A DNA stretch of 64,000 nt, from assembly GCA_947492905.1 (NCBI GenBank), contig CANLOL010000001.1, forward strand, positions 1,652,578-1,716,577, written 5' to 3'. Origin of the DNA: an uncultured Sphingorhabdus sp. (GTDB lineage: Bacteria > Pseudomonadota > Alphaproteobacteria > Sphingomonadales > Sphingomonadaceae). The notes under the pieces were generated by a model that did no database searches, had not been told where the DNA came from, and saw nothing but the letters and a program-made list of their open reading frames with translations. Positions 45,943 through 53,294 of the stretch are shown piece after piece. Made by a program: the position numbers and the translations under genes. How positions within the stretch are numbered: position 1 is the first letter of the stretch; each line of letters opens with the position of its first letter.

Positions 45943-47625
45943 ATGAGAGAAAAACCAATAGGATATGTTGGCCCCTACCAATGCGATTATTAACCCAATA
46001 AATATAGCGCTTACGCCCGCTTGCGATGCTATGCCGAGCGGCGAGAATGTTAGGTAAGTGGCTATAACGCATGAGAATAATGTGAGAGCCAAGGGTTTTG
46101 CAAATTTCCAAGGCGTCATATCAACAGGATTTATCTGCGTGAAAGTCCACGCTTGCGCGCGCGGTTTCCATCTTCCGATAGCCAGCATGATGGCAATTTC
46201 TATACCAAATAAAATGGCATATTGATGCAAGAAATGCAGAGTGATGACATCATCAAATACAAAGCGCAGCAACGCATATGCGGTGACATGGAATATGATA
46301 ACAGTTTTGGCTGCAAGAGCAGGAACTCGGGTGGTGAATAGACCAATGATAACAATCACCACGGTTGGGATATTATAAAAACCAGTGAATATACGAATGA
46401 CTTGCCACAAGCCATCCTCTGCAAAATAGAGCAATGGAGCAACGATAAAGGAAAATAGTGCGATAACTAAACTCGCAATTTTTGCTGTTTTGATTAACTT
46501 TGCATCATCCAATTTCTGCCCTTTATAAGGCGCATAAATATCAAGCGCGAATAGGGTTGCTGCACTATTGAGCAATGAGTTGAAAGAGCTGAAAACCGCG
46601 CCAAGCAAGACAGCAAGAAAGAAACCCGATAGATATAGCGGCATTACGTCACGGATTAGGCGAGGATAGGCTTGATCTATCGTTCCAAGCCCTGGGCCAT
46701 AGAGATGGAAAGCAATGACGCCGGGGATCATCATCAAAAATGGTACTAATATTTTAAAGAAGCCAGAAAATAACACTCCTTTTTGGCCTTCTGCCAGAGA
46801 TTTAGCCCCTAATGTGCGTTGGATGACATATTGGTTGGTGCACCAATAGAAAAGATTAGCAAATATCATACCTGTGAATAATGTACCAAAGGGGGTTGGG
46901 TCAGTGTCAGATCCAATTGCGTTTAATTTTTCTGGATGCTCGCTAATCAATTTGTTGAATCCAGTACCAAGATCGCCATCACCAAGCGCGATTAACCCCA
47001 AAATGGGCACCAATATACCGATTATTAGCAAGCCAATGCCGTTGATAGTATCGGATATGGCAACTGCTTTTAACCCACCGAAAATGGCGTAAAGAGAGCC
47101 AGTTGCGCCAATTGCTATGACCGTTACAAATAATGCGGGGAAATAATCTAATCCCGATATCGATTGAACATCGAATAATTCCATAACAGCAACGCTGCCT
47201 GAATATAATATAGATGGTATGGTGATTAATCCATATCCCAGCATGAATAATAGAACGGATAACCGGCGGACATCGGAATCAAATCTATCGTTCAAAAATT
47301 GTGGTAAAGTAGTAAAAGCGCCAGCCAAATAGCGCGGTAAAAATAAAAATGCCATCGCTATAGTCGCTATGGCCGCTGTAACTTCCCAACCCATGCTCGA
47401 TAAATTATGACCATAAGCAGAGCCATTAAGACCGATTAGCTGTTCCGCCGATAGATTTGTAAGCAATAAGGAGCCAGCGATAAATACGCTCGTAAGGCCT
47501 CTACCAGCTAGGAAATATCCATCTTTATTATCAACATAACCGCGTGTTTTACGCCAGCTAATCCATGCTACTAATCCCATGAAAAAGATGCAGCTTAATA
47601 TTGTAAAATATAGCGGATTATCCAT
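45928..47625 (-). CDS. Sodium/solute symporter (SSS family)
   Basis: A 565 aa inner-membrane transporter with about 14 hydrophobic segments, of the sodium:solute symporter family (SGLT-like). NLSAEQLIGLNGSAYG near the N-terminus and FLPRYLAGAFTTLPQFLNDRF are typical of the sugar/inositol branch. The NQYVIQRTLGAKSLAEGQKG segment and FSSFNSLLNSAATLFALDIY also fit. It lies convergent to, and overlapping, the dehydrogenase-reductase-dioxygenase run, so the import substrate may be theirs. This is inference from neighbourhood only. Confidence 0.92.
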   Translation of the reverse strand: MDNPLYFTILSCIFFMGLVAWISWRKTRGYVDNKDGYFLAGRGLTSVFIAGSLLLTNLSAEQLIGLNGSAYGHNLSSMGWEVTAAIATIAMAFLFLPRYLAGAFTTLPQFLNDRFDSDVRRLSVLLFMLGYGLITIPSILYSGSVAVMELFDVQSISGLDYFPALFVTVIAIGATGSLYAIFGGLKAVAISDTINGIGLLIIGILVPILGLIALGDGDLGTGFNKLISEHPEKLNAIGSDTDPTPFGTLFTGMIFANLFYWCTNQYVIQRTLGAKSLAEGQKGVLFSGFFKILVPFLMMIPGVIAFHLYGPGLGTIDQAYPRLIRDVMPLYLSGFFLAVLLGAVFSSFNSLLNSAATLFALDIYAPYKGQKLDDAKLIKTAKIASLVIALFSFIVAPLLYFAEDGLWQVIRIFTGFYNIPTVVIVIIGLFTTRVPALAAKTVIIFHVTAYALLRFVFDDVITLHFLHQYAILFGIEIAIMLAIGRWKPRAQAWTFTQINPVDMTPWKFAKPLALTLFSCVIATYLTFSPLGIASQAGVSAIFIGLIIALVGANISYWFFSHLRNQ

Positions 47626-47731
47626 AACGCTCTAACCTCTTATATCAGGCATAACGCGCTAAGCATTGAAAGCAATCATCTTTTCAATATAGATTTTATG
47701 GATGGGGCTATCATTATATGATTGTCAAAAA

Positions 47732-47807
47732 TGGTGAGCCCTGCTGGGTTCGAACCAGCGACCTACTGATTAAAAGTCAGTTGCTCTACCTACTGAGCTA
47801 AGGGCCC
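47732..47807 (-). tRNA. tRNA-Lys (anticodon TTT)
   Basis: A 76-base cloverleaf on the minus strand. The acceptor stem GGGCCCT pairs with AGGGCTC (one G-U), the D-arm holds AGCTCAGTAGGTAGAGC, and the anticodon stem-loop is CTGACTTTTAATCAG with anticodon TTT (47772-47774). The T-arm is CTGGTTCGAACCCAG, and CCA is encoded at the 3' end. The mature ends lie at 47807 (5') and 47732 (3'). Confidence 0.97.
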
Positions 47808-47896
47808 TCACCAACAGTATGATCTTAGATTCGTACTGTTTTTTGCTTCGTGAGCCTCCCCTAAAGGCCAGTTATCAATCGGTCAAGCCGTTTTGC

Positions 47897-48382
47897 TCAC
47901 CTATTTCGAAACAAAATTTGATTAATGGATAGATTTTGGAGTGGGTCACGCCATTTACCTGCAATTTGGGCCGCAGGATTAAGAACAAAGTCGCGTTTAT
48001 GATAATGGGGATGGGGTATCGAAAGATAAGGTTTTGCGCTGCTCCATATTCCCTCTGACCATAATATAATATCAATATCCAGGCAGCGCGCGCTCCATTT
48101 TTGGCCACGCCTATGACCATAGCATGACTCTATTTTCTTTAACTCACTCAAAAGCTCATCGGGCAATAATGGAGACACAATGATAGCAGCACTATTGGCA
48201 TAATTACGCAAAGAGGGGCCTATGGCCGGTGTTTCGATAATATTGCTATGATTAAAAACAGAAATATTCTCTTGTTCTATCGCTTCTAAGGCGGAGAATA
48301 ATATATCACGTGGGCGGCCAAAAATATGATGCCGCCTGTTTGATCCTAGCGCAATAAGGTAGAGAAATTCTGTTTTTGCCAT
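47897..48382 (-). CDS. folK: Hydroxymethyldihydropterin pyrophosphokinase FolK
   Basis: Transfers pyrophosphate from ATP to 6-hydroxymethyl-7,8-dihydropterin in folate synthesis. The protein is 161 aa. It starts MAKTEFLYLIALGSN, with family motifs GPSLRNYANSA, RCLDIDIILW (metal-binding Asp pair) and IPHPHYHKRDFVLNPAAQI. The ATG at 48382 follows a GGAAAG site. The open frame continues upstream to 48637, but that part is an artefact lying antisense to the glycosylase gene. Confidence 0.94.
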   Translation of the reverse strand: MAKTEFLYLIALGSNRRHHIFGRPRDILFSALEAIEQENISVFNHSNIIETPAIGPSLRNYANSAAIIVSPLLPDELLSELKKIESCYGHRRGQKWSARCLDIDIILWSEGIWSSAKPYLSIPHPHYHKRDFVLNPAAQIAGKWRDPLQNLSINQILFRNR

Positions 48383-48446
48383 CTTATTGCTTTCCATTAA
48401 AGATATGCCATTTGCATTATGCTCTATTGAGAGATAGTTTCCTCTT

Positions 48447-49097
48447 ATGCAAATTGAAATGCCATTAGAGAAAAGCGAACCACCGCGAAATTGCAAAAAA
48501 TGCCCAAGATTGGTCGCGCTTCGCAAAGCCTGTGAAGCGGAATATCCTGATTGGTGGAATGCGCCTGTGCCCGCATGGGGCGATCCAAAAGCTTGGCTTG
48601 GTATTATTGGTCTTGCGCCGGGTAAGCATGGAGCCAATAGGACGGGCAGACCTTTTACGGGGGATTATGCTGGAGATTTACTCTATTCAACCTTAGATAA
48701 AATGAATTTTAGCAAAGGCACTTATGATAAACGAATTGACGATGGGCTTTCGCTAGATGGCGCTATCATATTAAATTGCGTGAAATGCTTGCCTCCGGAA
48801 AACAAACCGACACTAGAAGAAGCCAATAATTGCAGGATATATTTAACGCAGCAATTGGATCAATTGGACAATTTGAAAATATTCATTGCTCTAGGAAAAA
48901 TAGCGCATGACAGTTTTATTCGGCATATGGGGGGCAAATTATCCCATTATAAATTTGCACATAATGCCCTGCATAAGCTGCCTGATAACAGAATATTAAT
49001 TGATAGCTATCATTGTAGCCGATACAATACGCAAACAGGTAGATTGACTGAAGAAATGTTCTGTGAGGTGTTTGAACAAGCAATTGAGTTAAAATAG
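48447..49097 (+). CDS. Family 5-type uracil-DNA glycosylase
   Basis: Base-excision repair enzyme of the uracil-DNA glycosylase superfamily. The protein is 216 aa. Cysteines in NCKKCPRL and NCVKC fit the four-cysteine iron-sulfur cluster of families 4 and 5. GLAPGKHGANRTGRPFTGD is typical of family 5 (UDGb), in which the catalytic Asp/Asn of other families is replaced. The C-terminal SYHCSRYNTQTGRLT also fits. Divergent from folK with a 64-base gap that should hold two promoters. Family 5 has broader substrate use, including hypoxanthine and 5-hydroxymethyluracil, in characterised members. Confidence 0.9.
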   Translation: MQIEMPLEKSEPPRNCKKCPRLVALRKACEAEYPDWWNAPVPAWGDPKAWLGIIGLAPGKHGANRTGRPFTGDYAGDLLYSTLDKMNFSKGTYDKRIDDGLSLDGAIILNCVKCLPPENKPTLEEANNCRIYLTQQLDQLDNLKIFIALGKIAHDSFIRHMGGKLSHYKFAHNALHKLPDNRILIDSYHCSRYNTQTGRLTEEMFCEVFEQAIELK

Positions 49098-49124
49098 TTT
49101 TTATACAATATAGGGGGACGGTAT

Positions 49125-49994
49125 ATGAATCATTGTAAAAAATATTTTATGATACCGTTTACTATATTTTCAATTCTTTCGGTTTTTTACAGCATTGCCA
49201 ATATAGGCGGTCAAACATTATCGCCATGGCTTGGTCCTCTATTGGTATCTACACCCTTCATATTATTCATGATCATACATATGAGCAAAACTATTGCTCG
49301 AACCTCTGATAAATTATGGCCCATCATAATTTTTTCAATCATTGGACTATTATTTTCTTTATATTTTATAGGGTCGCAGCAATTACCCTTCTTATTATCT
49401 GCGATAGGGTTATTTGGAAATCTGCTCTATATTTTTTGGTATAGCATGAATGATAGACCAGAGAATAAATTATTAGAAATAGGCAGTTTTTTGCCCAATT
49501 TCACATTAAAGACTGTTGAAGGCCATATATTGACCTCCAACTATATTAAAACTTCACCTGCATTAATATTAATCTATCGGGGGAATTGGTGTCCGCTTTG
49601 TATGAAGCAGATTGATGAAATTGCCAATATTTCAGAGCGATTAGAAAAAGCTGGTATAGCCATATATTTATTAGGCGCTCAATCTCTGGCCGACACCAAT
49701 AAAATTGCGCTTAAATATAAAGATAAACCAATGCAATTTTTACATGATCCTGAATATAGAGCATTGATTGAATTAAATTTATTGCACATTGGAGGCAAGC
49801 CAAAGGGGATGGCGTGGGTCGATAATGACACAGCCTATCCTACCGTATTATTTACAGCCAAAGATGGTGAAATTTTATGGTCTGATCAAAGTCCTAATTA
49901 TAGGATAAGACCAGAACCAAGCATATTTTTGGAACTTATCAATAGTTTTAAGCACAGAAAGAATGAGATGCTACAAGCTGTAGCTCATCCGTAA
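49125..49994 (+). CDS. Membrane-anchored peroxiredoxin/AhpC-TSA-like protein
   Basis: A 289 aa protein with three to four N-terminal membrane segments (first about 120 residues) and a C-terminal thioredoxin-fold redox domain. The RGNWCPLCMKQ motif carries a CxxC pair in peroxiredoxin-like style, and GSFLPNFTLKTVEG begins the AhpC/TSA domain. The final VDNDTAYPTVLFTAKDG is typical. A redox or thiol-repair role at the membrane is likely; the exact partner is unknown. A strong AGGGGGA site precedes the ATG. Low G+C relative to neighbours. It overlaps the convergent L,D-transpeptidase by 10 bases. Confidence 0.85.
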   Translation: MNHCKKYFMIPFTIFSILSVFYSIANIGGQTLSPWLGPLLVSTPFILFMIIHMSKTIARTSDKLWPIIIFSIIGLLFSLYFIGSQQLPFLLSAIGLFGNLLYIFWYSMNDRPENKLLEIGSFLPNFTLKTVEGHILTSNYIKTSPALILIYRGNWCPLCMKQIDEIANISERLEKAGIAIYLLGAQSLADTNKIALKYKDKPMQFLHDPEYRALIELNLLHIGGKPKGMAWVDNDTAYPTVLFTAKDGEILWSDQSPNYRIRPEPSIFLELINSFKHRKNEMLQAVAHP

Positions 49995-50524
49995 ACGTCG
50001 CGCATCCAATTATTGGTAATTAATACAGGATCGCCAACGCGAGTATATTTGAATAAAGTGCGGGCAAATTCTAATGGAATGCCAACGCAGCCATGCGTTG
50101 CACTTACATCATCAACATCAGCACCATGGATAGCGACGCCTTTCCATGTAAGGCGCAAATTATAAGGCATTGGTGCATTATCATAGGTGCTTGAATAATG
50201 GTCGGCATCTTTTTCTAAGATCTTAAAAGTGCCAGTAGGCGTCTGCCAACGTTCCCATCCGCGTAAAATTTTGGCGCGCGCGATTTCATAACCGCCTTTA
50301 TAAACATATAATTGTTCCGCCGTTAAATCGACGACTACGCGCACTTTACCGCGATTTGGGACGCCTTGTTCATCCCAGAAATAATCGCCGAAATCCAATG
50401 GAGCATCAATTTCTGCTACAGTATGCACATAGGGCGCGGCATATGCGCTTTGCGGCATAAAGGTCGAGGATGTAATTAGAGCAGCAGCGCATGTATATGC
50501 GGCTAATTTCTTAAATAAGGACAT
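49985..50524 (-). CDS. L,D-transpeptidase (YkuD family)
   Basis: A 179 aa exported cysteine peptidase-like enzyme that cross-links or anchors peptidoglycan by 3-3 bonds. A signal peptide (FKKLAAYTCAAALI, cleavage after SAYA) precedes the YkuD domain. The catalytic motif is seen as HGADVDDVSATHGCVGIP, the HxxxxxxxxxSHGC-type arrangement with the nucleophilic cysteine. TAEQLYVYKGG and GTFKILEKD are typical. The DAP-type wall made by the dcw genes is its expected substrate. Confidence 0.94.
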   Translation of the reverse strand: MSLFKKLAAYTCAAALITSSTFMPQSAYAAPYVHTVAEIDAPLDFGDYFWDEQGVPNRGKVRVVVDLTAEQLYVYKGGYEIARAKILRGWERWQTPTGTFKILEKDADHYSSTYDNAPMPYNLRLTWKGVAIHGADVDDVSATHGCVGIPLEFARTLFKYTRVGDPVLITNNWMRDVYG

Positions 50525-50651
50525 GACAGACTCCCATGATTAACGAATTAATAACCAAATATGCCATTGAAATTAGAATTAATCTAGCGTTAGATTCCTA
50601 TTGCCCCATTGCGATACAGAGTTTTTAGAATAAATTACATTTCAAGCCGAT
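50525..50651. other. Spacer between aguB and the L,D-transpeptidase gene
   Basis: This gap should hold the L,D-transpeptidase promoter and the end of the aguB operon, both on the minus strand. A perfect 6-bp hairpin AATCTA-GCGT-TAGATT lies at 50581-50596. It may be a weak terminator for the agmatine operon. No ORF or RNA gene was seen. Confidence 0.35.
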
Positions 50652-51509
50652 TTATTGGTCTTGAATCAGCCTGTTATAGAGTTGTGGACGCCTATCGCGG
50701 AAAAAACCCATGCCTGCGCGGTGTTTTCGAACCAAATCTAAATCAAAATCTGCAACCAAAATGCCGCTTTCATCGGATCCATATTCAGCCACTAAATCAC
50801 CCCATTCATTAGCAATAAAGCTGTGTCCGTAGAAATTTTGTTCGCCATGAACATTATGTTCAATACCGATACGGTTACTTGCAATGATGGGCATACAATT
50901 TGATACGGCATGGCCTTGCATAGCGCGCCGCCACATGCGGCTCGTATCTAATTCTTCATCATAAGGCTCGCTGCCAATAGCGGTTGGATAGAATAATAAT
51001 TCTGCGCCTATTAAAGCCATTGCGCGGGCGCATTCAGGATACCATTGATCCCAACATATACCGACACCAATTTTGATACCGAAAACATCCCAAACTTTAA
51101 AACCGCTATTGCCAGGGCGAAAATAAAATTTCTCTTCATAGCCAGGGCCATCGGGTATATGACTTTTGCGGTAAACACCCATGACATCGCCATCTGAATT
51201 AATCATCGCCATACTATTGTAATAATGGTGACCATCGCGTTCAAAAAAACTGGTTGGAATGGCGATATTAAGGCGCTTTGCTAGTTTCGCCATGGCCCTA
51301 ACGGAGGGATGTTCATTTGTCGGTTGAGCGAGGGCGAATAAGGCTTCATCTTCAACGCTGCAAAAATAGGGAGAAGAAAATAATTCGGGCGGCAATATTA
51401 TTTGCGCACCTTGTTCAGCAGCTTTTACAATAAAATCGCTTACCGCGTCGATATTGGTCTTTTCATCGCTATTCAGCGCCAATTGAAGAGCTGCGACAGA
51501 GATATTCAT
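50652..51509 (-). CDS. aguB: N-carbamoylputrescine amidase AguB
   Basis: Nitrilase-superfamily enzyme releasing putrescine, CO2 and ammonia from N-carbamoylputrescine. The protein is 285 aa. The Glu-Lys-Cys triad is visible: Glu in LPPELFSSPYF, Lys in YRKSHIPDGPGYEEKFYF and Cys in GVGICWDQWYPECAR. These match AguB rather than general nitrilases. It closes a five-gene run with aguA four genes upstream, so the agmatine route to putrescine is complete here. Confidence 0.95.
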   Translation of the reverse strand: MNISVAALQLALNSDEKTNIDAVSDFIVKAAEQGAQIILPPELFSSPYFCSVEDEALFALAQPTNEHPSVRAMAKLAKRLNIAIPTSFFERDGHHYYNSMAMINSDGDVMGVYRKSHIPDGPGYEEKFYFRPGNSGFKVWDVFGIKIGVGICWDQWYPECARAMALIGAELLFYPTAIGSEPYDEELDTSRMWRRAMQGHAVSNCMPIIASNRIGIEHNVHGEQNFYGHSFIANEWGDLVAEYGSDESGILVADFDLDLVRKHRAGMGFFRDRRPQLYNRLIQDQ

Positions 51510-51515
51510 TACAGA

Positions 51516-52397
51516 TCAAGATGCTTTTAATTTAAACAATATGGTCATGCGATTGCTCTCGCCAATGGCTTCAAACTTTGATTTATCTTCATCATCGGAA
51601 CCAAGCGATGGCGGTAATGTCCATACTCCCCCTAGATAATCCGCAGTATCTTTGGGGTTTTCATTGATGCCAGATTCCGCAGCAACTTCAAAACCTTGAC
51701 TATCCATAAATGCAATTAAATCATCACGCTTTAGATATCCCGCATTGCCATCCACATATTCCTCTGGAGCATCGTCTTTTGCGCGGTGCTGAACTATACC
51801 AATCATTCCATCAGGCTTTAAGGTCGCTTTTAAAGCTGAAATTTCTTGCGTATCGATACCCCAACGCTTGAGATTATGCATCATACGAATGATGAATATC
51901 CGATCGACTGTGCCATTCAGACTTTCTGGGATCGTATCATAAGTATATAGAGGCAATTTCTCAGCCTCTATGCCAAGGCTCTCGCTTTGATCGCTAGAGA
52001 AGCTCTTATATCCTGCGCTGATACGCTCTACAAAATCTTCGCCAATAGCGATTGCAGCTTGGGGCGGGAAACTAACGGCTGTATATTGACCTTTTTCGGC
52101 TACATAGGGCGCTAATATACGCGTATACCATCCGCCGCCAGGGGCATATTCAATGATGTTATGCTCAGGAGACACATCAAATGTTTCTAATGTCTCTTTG
52201 GGATTACGAAATATATCGCGCGCTTTATCGTCACTACGAATATCTGCGGCTAAGACTTTGTCCATGACCGCCGCATCAAAAGAGGAGTTAAGCACTGTGT
52301 TATCTTCACTATTAGTATTAGCTTTCTCGCCATCGGTGCAAGAAAATAATGCCGCGCTGAGGCATAGTGCCGCAGCAAATTTAGAGAAATGACGCAT
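51516..52397 (-). CDS. Exported methyltransferase-fold protein, putative lipoprotein (COG4798-like)
   Basis: A 293 aa protein. The N-terminal signal ends in ALFSCTD, a lipobox with a cysteine, so it is probably a lipoprotein. EYAPGGGWYTRILAPYV is a Rossmann-like glycine-rich loop similar to SAM-dependent methyltransferases; RIFIIRMMHNL, GMIGIVQHRAKDDAP and the end RMTILFKLKAS also match its neighbour. The family is usually called predicted methyltransferase. The location outside the cytoplasm is puzzling because SAM is not known there. Paralogue of the next gene, and between aguB and the glutamate-synthase-like gene. Confidence 0.82.
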   Translation of the reverse strand: MRHFSKFAAALCLSAALFSCTDGEKANTNSEDNTVLNSSFDAAVMDKVLAADIRSDDKARDIFRNPKETLETFDVSPEHNIIEYAPGGGWYTRILAPYVAEKGQYTAVSFPPQAAIAIGEDFVERISAGYKSFSSDQSESLGIEAEKLPLYTYDTIPESLNGTVDRIFIIRMMHNLKRWGIDTQEISALKATLKPDGMIGIVQHRAKDDAPEEYVDGNAGYLKRDDLIAFMDSQGFEVAAESGINENPKDTADYLGGVWTLPPSLGSDDEDKSKFEAIGESNRMTILFKLKAS

Positions 52398-52423
52398 ATC
52401 TTAACCCCTCCCAATATATGGTC

Positions 52424-53281
52424 TTATTTTGCCTTGCGGAACAATAATGTCATACGGTCGCTCTCGCCAATAGCTTCATATTTAGCTTTATTGGCTTCAT
52501 AAGTAGCTTCATCATCCGCTTCTAAGCGTGCAACAACAGGAGGCAATCTCCAAACACCAATATCATAATCTTTGGTGTCTTTTGGGTTTGCATTAATTTC
52601 GGAAGAGCTCACCAATTCGAAACCATTGAGTTCAAATAGAGCTACAACATGCGCTTGTTTCAGATAACCGCGAGAACCATTTGAGATTTCATAGCTAGCA
52701 TCGGCATCAGCACGGTGCTGCACAACCCCAAGAAGACCATCATCTGCAAGCATATTGCGTAATGCTTTAATTTCAGTGTCCGAACGATCTCCGTTAAGCA
52801 TGCCGTGCATAGAACGGAATACTAAGATACGATCAACTTTACCGACCATATCTTCAGGTGTTTCATCACTCTCAAATGCAGTGACTTTTTCTGCATCAAC
52901 GCCAGTTAATTCCGCAGCAGATGCTGGGAAACGCTCAGGCCAAGATTTTGTTCGTGCTTCTTGGGCACGATCACGAAATGTGCGGCCTTGGCTATCAGCA
53001 TTAACAGCCAAATATTTGCCGTTTTCTGCAACATAAGGCAATAATATGCGGGTGTACCAACCGCCGCCAGGTCCATATTCTACAATGGTATGCTCTGGCT
53101 TCACTTGGAAAAAGTTTAATGTTGCCTCTGGATTGCGATATTTATCGCGCAACACTGTATCGCCTCTTACATCTGATGATAGAGCAGCCGTAAGTTCCGC
53201 ATTTGTTGATTGTGCGATTGCTGCGGTGGAAAGAGATGCACCGATTGCGAATATAGCAACCATTGATGTTTTAAAGTTCAT
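52424..53281 (-). CDS. Exported methyltransferase-fold protein (COG4798-like)
   Basis: A 285 aa paralogue of the previous gene. A signal peptide (MVAIFAIGASLSTAAIA, cleavage before QSTN) lacks a lipobox cysteine, so a soluble periplasmic protein is predicted. EYGPGGGWYTRILLPYV, FRSMHGMLN and GLLGVVQHRADAD match the neighbour almost position by position. The ATG at 53281 follows GGAG by 8 bases and is preferred to the one at 53293. The two genes lie 26 bases apart and look like a tandem duplication that later split into lipoprotein and soluble forms. Confidence 0.84.
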   Translation of the reverse strand: MNFKTSMVAIFAIGASLSTAAIAQSTNAELTAALSSDVRGDTVLRDKYRNPEATLNFFQVKPEHTIVEYGPGGGWYTRILLPYVAENGKYLAVNADSQGRTFRDRAQEARTKSWPERFPASAAELTGVDAEKVTAFESDETPEDMVGKVDRILVFRSMHGMLNGDRSDTEIKALRNMLADDGLLGVVQHRADADASYEISNGSRGYLKQAHVVALFELNGFELVSSSEINANPKDTKDYDIGVWRLPPVVARLEADDEATYEANKAKYEAIGESDRMTLLFRKAK

Positions 53282-53294
53282 GATATTCTCCATA

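Noticed and set aside
47732-47807. tRNA-Lys as an integration site for a genomic island
   Set aside because: No integrase, partial tRNA copy or change of gene type is seen on either side of the tRNA within the window.
48383-48637. Upstream extension of folK
   Set aside because: The extra 85 codons run antisense through the glycosylase gene start and do not match FolK. A good GGAAAG site supports ATG 48382.
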